NCBI GenBank assembly: GCA_030837785.1 | Contig: JAUQYA010000007.1 | Coordinates: 1-36,720 of the forward strand | Source of the DNA: Albidovulum sp. | GTDB lineage: Bacteria; Pseudomonadota; Alphaproteobacteria; Rhodobacterales; Rhodobacteraceae | Direction of reading: 5' to 3' | Length of the DNA: 36,720 nucleotides | Part shown: positions 1-7,005 of the stretch, piece after piece | Layout of the letters: each line of letters opens with the position of its first letter | Numbering within the stretch: position 1 is the stretch's first letter | Notes under the pieces: generated by a model | Told to the model about the DNA's origin: nothing | What the model saw: only the letters and a program-made list of their open reading frames with translations | The model's database searches: none | Translations under genes and position numbers: made by a program

Positions 1-1629
1 CAGAAGCGCCGGCGGCGCCGCCTCGGCGATGTTCTCGAGGCTCGCCTTCTCATGCGCGCGGGTGGCGAGCGTGTCGTAGTTGAAGGGCCTGAGCAGCAGC
101 GTCGCCGGCAGTTCCTTGACGCAGTCGACGAAGACGAGAAGCAGCGCGGTGCCCACCGAGCCGCGCATCAGCGGCAGGTAGACCTCGCCCAGCGCGCCCC
201 CCGCGGTGCGCCCGAGCGACCGTGCCGCCATCGGCAGGGACGGCGGCACCCGGCCGAAGGCCGCGTCCGCGGCGCCCTGGGCGATGGCGAAGAAGCGGAC
301 AAAATAGGCCAGCACGATCGCCGCCGCCGAGCCGGTCAGGATCAGCCCGGGGTCGCGGCCGGTCACCGCCAGCACCAGGTCGGCGACCCGGTGGTCAAGC
401 GCCGCGACCGGAATCAGGATGCCCACCGCCAGCACCGCCCCCGGCGCGGCATAGCCGATCGTCGTCGCCGGCAGAACCAGCTTCGGCAGCCGCCGGCCGG
501 TGAGGCGCACGCCATAGACCATGAAGACCGCGCCGAGAACGGTCAGCACTGCCGCACCGCCGCCGACCGTCAGCGTGTTCACGAAGGCCCGCCCGAGGCC
601 GGGACTGACCCAGGCCCCGGGCTTGTCGAGCGCGTGACCCGCGATCACGGCGAGCGGCAGCACGAAGCCGAAGGCCACCGGCAGGGCGCAGAGCGCCGTG
701 GCCACCGCGCCCGCGCCCCGCGACAGGACGACCCGGGTCACCGGGCGCGGCTGGCGGGCGGACTGGTAGTAGCGCGAATTCCGCCGGCTGACCTTCTCGA
801 GCGCGACAAGCGCGAGGATCACGGCGAGGATCACGCAGGCGATCTGCGCCGCGCCGCCGGCATTGCCGGTCTCCAGCCAGACGGTGAAGATGCCGGTGGT
901 CAGCGTCTGGACGGCGAAGAAGTCGACGACACCGAAGTCGTTCACCGTCTCCATCATCACGATCGCGGCGCCGGCGGCGATCGCCGGCCGCGCCAGCGGC
1001 AGGCCGATCCTGAGAAACAGCCCCACCGGCCCCGCGCCCAGCGCGCGCGCCACCTCGTAGCTGCCCGCCGACTGTTCGCGGAAGGCGGCACGCGCCAGCA
1101 TGTAGACGTAAGGGTAAAGCGCCGCCGCCAGCACCAGAACCGCGGCCCCCCGCGACCGGACGGTCGGGAACCAGTAGTCGCGCGCGGTTTGCCACCCCGC
1201 CGCCTCGCGCAGCGCCACCTGCACCGGGCCCGAATAGTCGAGGAAATCGACCAGCGCATAGGCGCCGATATAGGCCGGGATGGCAAGCGGCAGCAGCAGC
1301 AGCCATTCCAGAAGCCCCGACAGCGGAAAGCGGTACATCGTCACCAGCCACGCCGCCCCGGTCCCCACCGCCGCGGCGAGGGCGCCGGTCGAGAGCGTCA
1401 GGATCAGCGTGTTCGCCGCATAGCGCGGCAGGGTCGTCGCCAGAAGATGCGGCCAGATGTTCTCGGTCGGATGGAAGGCCAGCACCAGGACCGAGGCCAC
1501 CGGCAGCACCACCAGCACCGCGATCAGAAGCGCGCCCGCCGACCACAGCCCGCCTGCCGCGCCCGCCGCGCGGGGGGGGCGTGCCGCGCGGGGGGGCGGT
1601 ATTGACTGACTGTTTTGCTCGGCCAACAT
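1..1629 (-). CDS. Iron(III)-type ABC transporter permease (FbpB/ThiP-like), 3' end cut by the window edge
   Basis: This is an inner-membrane permease of an Fe3+-type importer, with the reading frame open at base 1. The ATG at 1629 gives a short Pro/Arg-rich cytosolic leader followed by a hydrophobic helix (LLIAVLVVLPVASVLVLAF). The last visible stretch contains VDCVKELPATLLLRPFNYDTLATR in pieces, which is the well-known C-terminal signature of FbpB-type permeases. The 543 visible codons are close to the family length of about 550 with two fused permease halves, so only a short tail is missing. The binding protein and ATPase are not in this window. It is divergent from the gene at 1708 with 78 bp between them. 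The substrate (iron or a related ligand) is inferred from family only. Confidence 0.85.
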   Translation of the reverse strand, partial: MLAEQNSQSIPPPRAARPPRAAGAAGGLWSAGALLIAVLVVLPVASVLVLAFHPTENIWPHLLATTLPRYAANTLILTLSTGALAAAVGTGAAWLVTMYRFPLSGLLEWLLLLPLAIPAYIGAYALVDFLDYSGPVQVALREAAGWQTARDYWFPTVRSRGAAVLVLAAALYPYVYMLARAAFREQSAGSYEVARALGAGPVGLFLRIGLPLARPAIAAGAAIVMMETVNDFGVVDFFAVQTLTTGIFTVWLETGNAGGAAQIACVILAVILALVALEKVSRRNSRYYQSARQPRPVTRVVLSRGAGAVATALCALPVAFGFVLPLAVIAGHALDKPGAWVSPGLGRAFVNTLTVGGGAAVLTVLGAVFMVYGVRLTGRRLPKLVLPATTIGYAAPGAVLAVGILIPVAALDHRVADLVLAVTGRDPGLILTGSAAAIVLAYFVRFFAIAQGAADAAFGRVPPSLPMAARSLGRTAGGALGEVYLPLMRGSVGTALLLVFVDCVKELPATLLLRPFNYDTLATRAHEKASLENIAEAAPPALL

Positions 1630-1707
1630 GCCCAGCGGGTTAGAGGAAAGCGGTTCCCCTGTCCAGCGCGGGCGTATAGGTTCGCCGCCGTGAGGGGGCC
1701 GGACGGC

Positions 1708-2583
1708 ATGCAGATCGCCTATCATCTCGGGGCGCACGGGACCGACGAGGACCGCCTGGTCCGCGCGCTCCTGAAGAACCGCGGCACGCTCGCGGCCCAG
1801 GGCATCGCGGTGCCCTCGCCCCGGGCCTACCGCCAGCTTCTGCCCAGGGTGGCCAAGACGCTCCGCGGCGCGCCGGCGGGGCCCGACACACGGCAGGTGA
1901 TCCTCGACGCGCTGGGCGAGGACGGGCCGTTCGAGCGGCTGGTCTTCAGCCACGACAGCCTTCTGTCCTTCCCGGTGAACGCGATCGGGCCGGACGGGCT
2001 CTATCCGACCGCGCCGGCCCGGATCGCGGCCTACGCCAACCTGTTCCCCGGCGCCGGGGCGGAATTCTTCCTCGCGCTCAAGAACCCCGCCACGCTGGTT
2101 CCCGCGCTTCTCGACCGCGCCGCCGAGGCGAGCTACGACATGATCATGAGCGGATCGTCGCCCGCGAGCCTGCGCTGGGCGCCGGTGATCCGCCGGGTGC
2201 TGGCGCAGGTCCCGGGGATCGCGCTGACGATCTGGTGCGCCGAGGATCTGCCGCTGCTCTGGCCCGAGGTGCTCCGCGCCATCGCCGGCGTGAGCGAGGG
2301 CGAGGCGCTGGAGGGTGATTATGACCTGACCGGCACGCTGATCACCGAAGAGGGGCTCGCCGCGCTCAAGGCCTTCTTCGAGACGCACCCGCCGCGCGGC
2401 ATCGCCCAGCGCCGGCAGGCTACCGCGACCTTCCTGGAGAAATACGCCCGGCCCGAGGAACTGGATGTCGAGATCACGCTTCCCGGCTGGACCGAGGCGC
2501 TGGTCGCGGCGATGACCGCGGCCTACGACGAGGACTGCGCCGAGATCGCCGCGATGCCGGGGGTGAGCTTCCTCGCGCCCTGA
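1708..2583 (+). CDS. Hypothetical protein, weakly sulfotransferase-like N-terminus
   Basis: This 291-residue protein has normal codon use for the window but no family I can name with certainty. The start is set at ATG 1708, which has GAGGGGG about 10 bases upstream; an upstream in-frame extension lacks a good ribosome site. The N-terminus reads IAYHLGAHGTDEDRLVRALLKN, broken here as IAYHLGAHGTDEDRL plus VRALLKN. That resembles the HxGxHKTGTT...L..N phosphate-binding start of PAPS sulfotransferase-like proteins. However, the Lys-Thr-Gly-Thr core is replaced by Gly-Thr-Asp-Glu-Asp, so sulfotransferase activity is doubtful. There is no signal peptide or membrane helix. It stands alone between the divergent permease and the convergent gapR. 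Confidence 0.7.
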   Translation: MQIAYHLGAHGTDEDRLVRALLKNRGTLAAQGIAVPSPRAYRQLLPRVAKTLRGAPAGPDTRQVILDALGEDGPFERLVFSHDSLLSFPVNAIGPDGLYPTAPARIAAYANLFPGAGAEFFLALKNPATLVPALLDRAAEASYDMIMSGSSPASLRWAPVIRRVLAQVPGIALTIWCAEDLPLLWPEVLRAIAGVSEGEALEGDYDLTGTLITEEGLAALKAFFETHPPRGIAQRRQATATFLEKYARPEELDVEITLPGWTEALVAAMTAAYDEDCAEIAAMPGVSFLAP

Positions 2584-2661
2584 CGGCGGCGGGCGCGGAC
2601 CGCGAAGGACCGGACGCCAAGGCCCGCCGGAACCCGGTTCCGGCCCTCCCCCGCCGCCGCC

Positions 2662-2922
2662 TCAGCTCATCCCGAGTGCGGCCTTGTACATCTCCAGCAC
2701 CGCCTCTTCCTCGGCGATGTCGTCCTTGTCGCGGCGTCGAAGCGCGATGACCTTGCGCATGACCCCGGTGTCGTAGCCGCGGCCCTTGGCCTCGGCCATG
2801 ACTTCCTTCTGCTGGTCGGCGATATCCTTCTTCTCCGCCTCCAGATGCTCGTAGCGTTCGATGAACTGCCGCAGTTCCTCGGCGGCGATGGTGTAGGTGG
2901 CGTCGGACACCGCGTCGTTCAT
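2662..2922 (-). CDS. gapR: GapR-type nucleoid-associated protein (DUF2312)
   Basis: This 86-residue protein matches the DUF2312/GapR family over its full length. The helix LRQFIERYEHLEAEKKDI leads into KEVMAEAKGRGYDTGVMRKV and a C-terminal helix rich in Asp/Glu. GapR of Caulobacter is an AT-rich and overtwisted-DNA-binding nucleoid protein that helps replication and topoisomerase activity; that role is known from the family. The basic patch GRGYDTGVMRKVIALRRRDKD (given in full here only as its key residues K, R, R, K, R, R, R) would contact DNA. The start is ATG 2922 with GGGAGA seven bases upstream. It is divergent from the small membrane protein, and the 186-bp gap holds the 14-bp tandem repeat. 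Confidence 0.93.
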   Translation of the reverse strand: MNDAVSDATYTIAAEELRQFIERYEHLEAEKKDIADQQKEVMAEAKGRGYDTGVMRKVIALRRRDKDDIAEEEAVLEMYKAALGMS

Positions 2923-2970
2923 GGCTTGTCTCCCGTTGACGGTCGGCGCCCTGACTAGAGGCTCGGCCCC

Positions 2971-3040
2971 CGTGCTTCAAGTCCCGTGCTTCAAGTCCCG
3001 CGCTTCAAGTGCCGTGCTTCAAGTCCCGCGCTTCACGTCC
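2971..3040. repeat. Tandem repeat, five copies of a 14-bp unit
   Basis: The unit CGTGCTTCAAGTCC occurs at 2971, 2985, 2999, 3013 and 3027. Units 1, 2 and 4 are identical, units 3 and 5 carry two substitutions each, and a sixth decayed unit follows to about 3054. The array fills much of the divergent spacer between gapR and the gene at 3109. Read on the minus strand each unit contains TTGAAG, a minus-35-like hexamer. Confidence 0.95.
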
Positions 3041-3108
3041 CGCCCTTGCGGCCCGGGCAGGTTCCGGCTAGGGCGATCCGGCGGCATCGGCGCCAAGGGG
3101 GAGATGCG

Positions 3109-3324
3109 ATGGACTGGCTCATCTGGGCGGGCGCGGCGGTGACGCTTCTGGGGCTCGTGACGCTTGTCTGGTGCATCGTGAAGGTGGCCGCGGCGCGCAA
3201 GGCCGGGCTTTCCGATGCCGACCTTCGCGCCCGGCTTCAGCGCGTCGTCGCGCTCAACTTCGCGGCACTCCTCGTCTCGGCGCTCGGGCTGATGCTGGTG
3301 GTCGTGGGCATCCTTCTGGCCTGA
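3109..3324 (+). CDS. Small two-helix membrane protein
   Basis: This is a 71-residue protein. It has a first membrane helix (about residues 3-26), a short Lys/Arg/Asp-rich loop (KAGLSDADLRARLQRV) and a second helix (about 48-70, ALLVSALGLMLVVVGILL). The ribosome site AGGGGGAG ends six bases before ATG 3109. I do not recognise a named family. The layout, a positively charged loop between two helices with both ends outside, is inferred from charge only. It is divergent from gapR and convergent with the FadB-like gene. Function unknown. Confidence 0.75.
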   Translation: MDWLIWAGAAVTLLGLVTLVWCIVKVAAARKAGLSDADLRARLQRVVALNFAALLVSALGLMLVVVGILLA

Positions 3325-3362
3325 CCGGCTTCAGGCCCGAAGAGCACCCCGGCGGGCACCCG

Positions 3363-5456
3363 TCAGCTGACGTTCAGGTCGGAAAACCTCAGCCCGTTCT
3401 TGATCATCTCGTCGAACAGCGCCGCCGGCTGCCAGACCGCCTCGCCGTCGCGGGCATGGTCGCGCAGTTCCTTGCGCAGGGCCAGCAGGCCGAGGGCGTC
3501 GGCGACCTGCATCGGCCCGCCCTTCCAGCGCGGGAACCCCCAGCCCGCCATCATCGCCACGTCGATGTCCGAAGGGCAGCGCGCGGCGCCGGTCTCGATC
3601 AGCTCCGCCCCCGCATTGGCCATCGCGGCCAGCACCCGGGCGCGGATTTCCGGCGCCGTCACCCGCCGCGGCACGATGCCCCGGCCGCGCCGCTCCGAGC
3701 CGATCAGCGTCAGCACCTCGCGGTCTTCCTCGGGCCCGTCCGCGCCCTCGGGCCAGCGGTAATAGCCCCCGCCCGTGGCCCGTCCCGCCCGCCCGGTGGC
3801 CGCGATTGCCGCGGCGAAGCCCGCGTCGCGCGCGCCGGCCTGCCCGCCTGCGGGCCCGCCCGCCGCGCCAAGGCCGGCGCGATCCACCATCTCGTAAAGC
3901 CCCGCGGCGAAGCCGTAGTCCTTCAGCGCCCGGTCCACCCCGTAGGGCGAGGCGCCGGCCTCCACCATCAGGTCCGCCGCCTGCCGCCCCGCCGCGAAGA
4001 CACGCGCGCCAAGGCTCCGGCCGTCGAACGTGCGCACCCCCTGCCGCCCCATGTGGGCGGCAAGGGCCGCAAGCGTCGCGGTCACCTCCGGCGCGGTCGC
4101 GGGCAGCGTGACGATCTCCAGAAGCCGCGCGCCCGGCAGGGGCGGCAGCGCGATCCCGGCGAGGTCGGCCGCGCGCCCGAACCCCGCCGCCGCAGGGTCG
4201 AGCCCCGGCGCCCGGGCCGACAGCGCCCGCGCGCAGACCGCGATCACCGCGCCGGGCCTCGCGACGCCCGCGATCCGCCGCAGGCCCGCGCCCGCAGCCG
4301 CATCGGCTCCGGCCAGCAGGATCAGGTCGGCCGTCGCCAGATCGGCCGGGTCGAGCCCGCCCGCGATCTGCGCCCATTCCGCCCTGCGCCCGGCGGCGCT
4401 GAGCCGGCCGCCGGCCACCTCGCGCTCCAGCAGCGCCGCGACGCGCGCGAGGCCGGCCGACAGCGACTGGCCGTCCTGCCCGACCAGCGTCACGTCGATG
4501 CCAAGCGCCATCAGCGCGACCGCCAGTTCGGCCGCAACCTCGCCGGTGCCGAGGATGCCGGCGCGGGCGATCTGGCGCGCGGCGGCCGCCCCGAGGTCGT
4601 CCTGGCGCGCCGCCCGCCGTTCGGCGAGGAAGGCATGCGACAGCGCCGCCGCCTCCGGCGTCTCCACCAGATCCCCGAAGGCGGTGCGTTCGTAGGCAAA
4701 GCCTTCGTCCTCGGGCAAGAGAAGCGCCGCCTCGACGCAGTCGATGATCCGCGCCGGCGCGGGCAGGCGGGCGGGCCCGAGCCCGGCGCGGGCCGCGGCG
4801 ACGGCGGCAAGCCAGGCCTCGGGGTCGAGGCTGCGCCCCTCGGCGCGTTCGGCGGCGGTGGGCAGTTCCGCGCCCCCCGCGACGAAGGTCCGCGCCAAGG
4901 CCTCGGCCGCGGCCTCGGCGCCGCCCTCGGTCACCATGTCGACAAGCCCGATCTCGGCCGCCCGCCGGGCGGCGACCGGCAGGCCGCTCAGCAGCAGCCC
5001 CAGCGCCGCCTTGGCGCCGACGAGCCGCGGCAGCCGCTGCGTGCCCCCCGCCCCCGGCAGAAGCCCCAGCGTCACCTCCGGCAGGCCAAGCGCGGTCCCC
5101 GGCTCGGCCAGACGGAGCGCCGCGGCAAGCGCCAGTTCCAGCCCGCCGCCAAGGACCGTGCCATGCAGCGCCGCGATCACCGGCTTGCGGCTTTGCGCGA
5201 CGGCAGCGCAGATCTCGCCCAGCGCCGGACCCTCCGCGGGCTTGCCGAATTCGTGGATGTCGGCGCCGGCGGGCCAGGTCGCCCCGGCCGCCGCCAGCAC
5301 GATCACCTGCACCGCCGGGTTCCGCCCGGCCGCCTCGAGCGCCGCGGCAAGGCCCCGGCGCACCGGGGCGCCCAGCAGGTTGAGCGGCGGGTTGTCGATG
5401 GTGATCCGCGCGATCCCCTCGGCGGTGGCGATACGCACATGCCCGGTCATCTGCAT
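3363..5456 (-). CDS. FadB-like enoyl-CoA hydratase/3-hydroxyacyl-CoA dehydrogenase with a degenerate dehydrogenase half
   Basis: The 697-residue length and domain order fit the fused beta-oxidation enzymes of alphaproteobacteria. The crotonase half (1 to about 190) is intact: AGADIHEF (63-70), GGGLELAL (103-110) with one catalytic Glu, and LPEVTLGLLPGAGGTQRLPR (125-144) with the other. The Rossmann segment is GILGTGEVAAEL (300-311). In active dehydrogenases the next block is HFFSPA..M.LLE; here it is IALPPLPGARLLEI (435-448). The catalytic His is therefore lost while the Glu (447) remains. The later GNR Asn becomes GAR (483-485), and the SNTSS stretch becomes VCARAL. The C-terminal helical domain (about 590-697) is normal. 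The hydratase is probably active and the dehydrogenase doubtful. A perfect palindrome (CGTCAGCTGACG, 3361-3372) covers the stop codon. Confidence 0.88.
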   Translation of the reverse strand: MQMTGHVRIATAEGIARITIDNPPLNLLGAPVRRGLAAALEAAGRNPAVQVIVLAAAGATWPAGADIHEFGKPAEGPALGEICAAVAQSRKPVIAALHGTVLGGGLELALAAALRLAEPGTALGLPEVTLGLLPGAGGTQRLPRLVGAKAALGLLLSGLPVAARRAAEIGLVDMVTEGGAEAAAEALARTFVAGGAELPTAAERAEGRSLDPEAWLAAVAAARAGLGPARLPAPARIIDCVEAALLLPEDEGFAYERTAFGDLVETPEAAALSHAFLAERRAARQDDLGAAAARQIARAGILGTGEVAAELAVALMALGIDVTLVGQDGQSLSAGLARVAALLEREVAGGRLSAAGRRAEWAQIAGGLDPADLATADLILLAGADAAAGAGLRRIAGVARPGAVIAVCARALSARAPGLDPAAAGFGRAADLAGIALPPLPGARLLEIVTLPATAPEVTATLAALAAHMGRQGVRTFDGRSLGARVFAAGRQAADLMVEAGASPYGVDRALKDYGFAAGLYEMVDRAGLGAAGGPAGGQAGARDAGFAAAIAATGRAGRATGGGYYRWPEGADGPEEDREVLTLIGSERRGRGIVPRRVTAPEIRARVLAAMANAGAELIETGAARCPSDIDVAMMAGWGFPRWKGGPMQVADALGLLALRKELRDHARDGEAVWQPAALFDEMIKNGLRFSDLNVS

Positions 5457-5517
5457 CCTGTCTGCCGCGTCCGTCCTCGGGCCAGTGTAGAGGCCCCGCC
5501 CGGTTTGGCAATGGCCG

Positions 5518-5537
5518 GCCCGGCGTTCCGGCCGGGC
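5518..5537 (-). terminator. Hairpin after the DksA-like gene
   Basis: Arms GCCCGGC and GCCGGGC pair over 7 bp with a six-base loop. The hairpin begins five bases beyond the stop codon of the DksA-like gene and ends before the start of the FadB-like gene. There is no T-run after it, so termination is inferred from position. Confidence 0.5.
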
Positions 5538-5542
5538 ACCGG

Positions 5543-5866
5543 TTACCGCCCCGGCGCGCAGTTCGGGCAGAACGGCGTCGCCGGCAGAAGGTCGAGCCGT
5601 TCCTCGGCGATCTCGTTGCCGCAGGTCACGCAGACGCCGTATTCGCCCTCCTCGATGCGGGCAAGCGCGGCCTCGATCATCCGCAGTTCGGCGCGCGCCG
5701 ACTGGCCGAGGTCTTCCAGAACCTCGTCGGCCTCGCGCTCGATCGCCATCTCCTCCCAGTCCTTGGCGTCGTGGCTGTCAAGCTCGGCGCCGATCCCCGC
5801 GATGCGGCGCATGAGGTCGGACCGGCGCAGGAGAAGCTCGGCCTTGCGTTCAGCGATGGGTTTCAT
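5543..5866 (-). CDS. DksA/TraR-family C4 zinc-finger protein
   Basis: This 107-residue protein has an N-terminal helical hairpin (about 1-75) and a C-terminal zinc finger, Cys79-x2-Cys82-x17-Cys100-x2-Cys103. Members bind in the RNA polymerase secondary channel and, with or without ppGpp, tune initiation. The hairpin tip here is LDSHDAKDWEEMA (29-41) and keeps acidic residues and Ala, as a DksA tip does. It is shorter than E. coli DksA (151 residues), so it is a DksA-like paralogue or a TraR type rather than certainly DksA itself. The start ATG 5866 has AGAGGAG at a good distance. The upstream region carries an FNR-type box with ideal spacing, suggesting induction at low oxygen. Confidence 0.87.
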   Translation of the reverse strand: MKPIAERKAELLLRRSDLMRRIAGIGAELDSHDAKDWEEMAIEREADEVLEDLGQSARAELRMIEAALARIEEGEYGVCVTCGNEIAEERLDLLPATPFCPNCAPGR

Positions 5867-5891
5867 CGGGTACTCCTCTGCCTTCCCGCCC

Positions 5892-5934
5892 GTTCTAGGC
5901 GGCCAGTCTTCGGCACGACCTTGATGCAAGTCAA
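5892..5934 (-). promoter_or_regulatory. FnrL-type box and minus-10 for the DksA-like gene
   Basis: On the minus strand TTGACTTGCATCAA (5934-5921) matches the FNR/FnrL pattern TTGA(C/T)-N4-ATCAA exactly. It is followed after 23 bases by TAGAAC (5897-5892), a plausible minus-10. A start site near 5886 would put the box centre about 41.5 bases upstream, the classic class II FNR position. The DksA-like start codon follows at 5866. The box is over 200 bp from the plus-strand gene at 6152. Confidence 0.65.
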
Positions 5935-6151
5935 TCCCGAGGCGCGGGCAATGGCCGCAGCACCGGGTCCCGTCGCCGCGGCCGGTCATCGGCCTGTCCG
6001 GCTCTCGCGCCGGACCGGCGATCGGCCCCTGGCCCTCTTCCTTGCGGCGATGATGGCGGGTATGGTCGCCCCGCGCGCGATCCGGGGCCTCGATCCGGAG
6101 TCCCGGGGCCGGTCCGCCGACCCCCGAGAAGATCGACGCCCGAGGAGAAAC

Positions 6152-6580
6152 ATGGATATCCGCCATCTGACACCCGACCACGCCGTCTCGCCCCAGATCG
6201 CCCCCGAGGACATGGCCGCGATCCGCGCCGCCGGGTTCGCCACGGTCATCGACAACCGCCCCGACGGCGAGATCCCGCCCGACCTTCATGCCGGGGCGAT
6301 GGCCGCGGCCGCCGCCGCCGCGGGCCTGCGCTTCGTCGCCAATCCGGTGATCGGCGGGGCGATCAGCGATGCGAACGTGGCGCTCCAGCGCGAGGTGCTC
6401 GACGCCGCGGGCGGCCCCGTCTTCGCCTACTGCGCCTCGGGCAACCGCTGCTCGATCGTCTGGGCGATGGCCAATGCCGGGCGGCAGCCGACCGACGCGC
6501 TGATCGAGACGGCGGCGCGCTGGGGCTACAACCTCGAACCCTTCCGCGCCCGCATCGACGGCCTCGCCGAAACCCGCTGA
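6152..6580 (+). CDS. TIGR01244/DUF442 rhodanese-like or phosphatase-like sulfur transferase
   Basis: The 142-residue protein begins MDIRHLTPDHAVSPQIAPED and contains the family motifs TVIDNRPDGE and a catalytic loop CASGNR, a Cys-x4-Arg loop as in rhodaneses. Members of this family occur alone or fused to metallo-beta-lactamase-type sulfur dioxygenases (Blh). They are linked to sulfide and persulfide detoxification, while some are annotated as phosphatases. Length is normal for the stand-alone form. Start ATG 6152 has GAGGAGAAA just upstream; the longer frame from 5771 has no ribosome site. No partner dioxygenase is visible nearby. Confidence 0.85.
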   Translation: MDIRHLTPDHAVSPQIAPEDMAAIRAAGFATVIDNRPDGEIPPDLHAGAMAAAAAAAGLRFVANPVIGGAISDANVALQREVLDAAGGPVFAYCASGNRCSIVWAMANAGRQPTDALIETAARWGYNLEPFRARIDGLAETR

Positions 6581-6842
6581 CCCGGCCGGGCAAGGGCACC
6601 GTCCCCCGAAGGCCCGACGGGAGACGGGCCGCGCCCACCTGGCTGATCCGCCGCCATGCGGCACAACCTGCTTATCCGCCAGGAAAAAGCACCCGCCGAC
6701 CCTCCCCCGAAGGCCCGTCGAGACGAGCGCGCGCCCCGCGCCCATACGCCGAAGTCCTCTGAACCGACCGGGCAAAGCACCTACCGGCCGCCACCCGCCG
6801 ACCCACGAGACAAGGGCCGCGCGCCCTTGGCCTTTCCGCCGC
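6580..6842. repeat. Three diverged direct copies of a segment of about 90 bp
   Basis: This covers most of the 425-base gene-free stretch 6581-7005. Copies begin near 6583, 6674 and 6763 and share blocks such as GGGCAA(G/A)..GCACC, TCCCCCGAAGGCCCG, ACCCGCCGACCC and GAGAC..G..CGCGCGCCC. Spacing is about 90 bp. The copies differ by many substitutions and small gaps. Small reading frames on the minus strand in this stretch follow the repeat and are not convincing genes. Confidence 0.6.
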
Positions 6843-6924
6843 CCTTGCGCCGGAACGCCGGACGGGTCCCGGCGGTCCCGCATCGGCGCCCGCGGGACGT
6901 GTGCGGGGCCGTGCCCGGCGCGCC

Positions 6925-6984
6925 CTGCCCCGTGAACTGCCCAGTGATCTGCCCCGTGAACTGCCCAGTGATCTGCCCAATGAA
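6925..6984. repeat. Tandem repeat, five copies of a 12-bp unit
   Basis: CTGCCCCGTGAA and CTGCCCAGTGAT alternate (units at 6925, 6937, 6949, 6961) and end in a variant CTGCCCAATGAA at 6973. The pair therefore forms a 24-bp higher-order unit repeated exactly twice. It lies 21 bases beyond the stop codon of the FliM/FliN-like gene. It would encode a Thr-Gly-Gln-Phe/Ile type repeat on the minus strand, but no credible gene contains it. Confidence 0.95.
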
Positions 6985-7005
6985 CGGCACCCTCGGCCGC
7001 CCCGA

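Noticed and set aside
52..1605. Long plus-strand open frame opposite the iron-type permease
   Set aside because: Arg/Gln/His-rich product with no family features; it is the antisense shadow of the permease in high-GC DNA.
2971..3040. 14-bp repeats as CRISPR
   Set aside because: Units are adjacent with no spacers and no cas genes are present.
3171..5924. 917-codon plus-strand frame
   Set aside because: Antisense to the FadB-like and DksA-like genes; Arg/Pro/Gly-rich with no motif or ribosome site.
6526..6990. Two small minus-strand frames in the repeat stretch
   Set aside because: They follow the repeats, lack ribosome sites and resemble nothing known.
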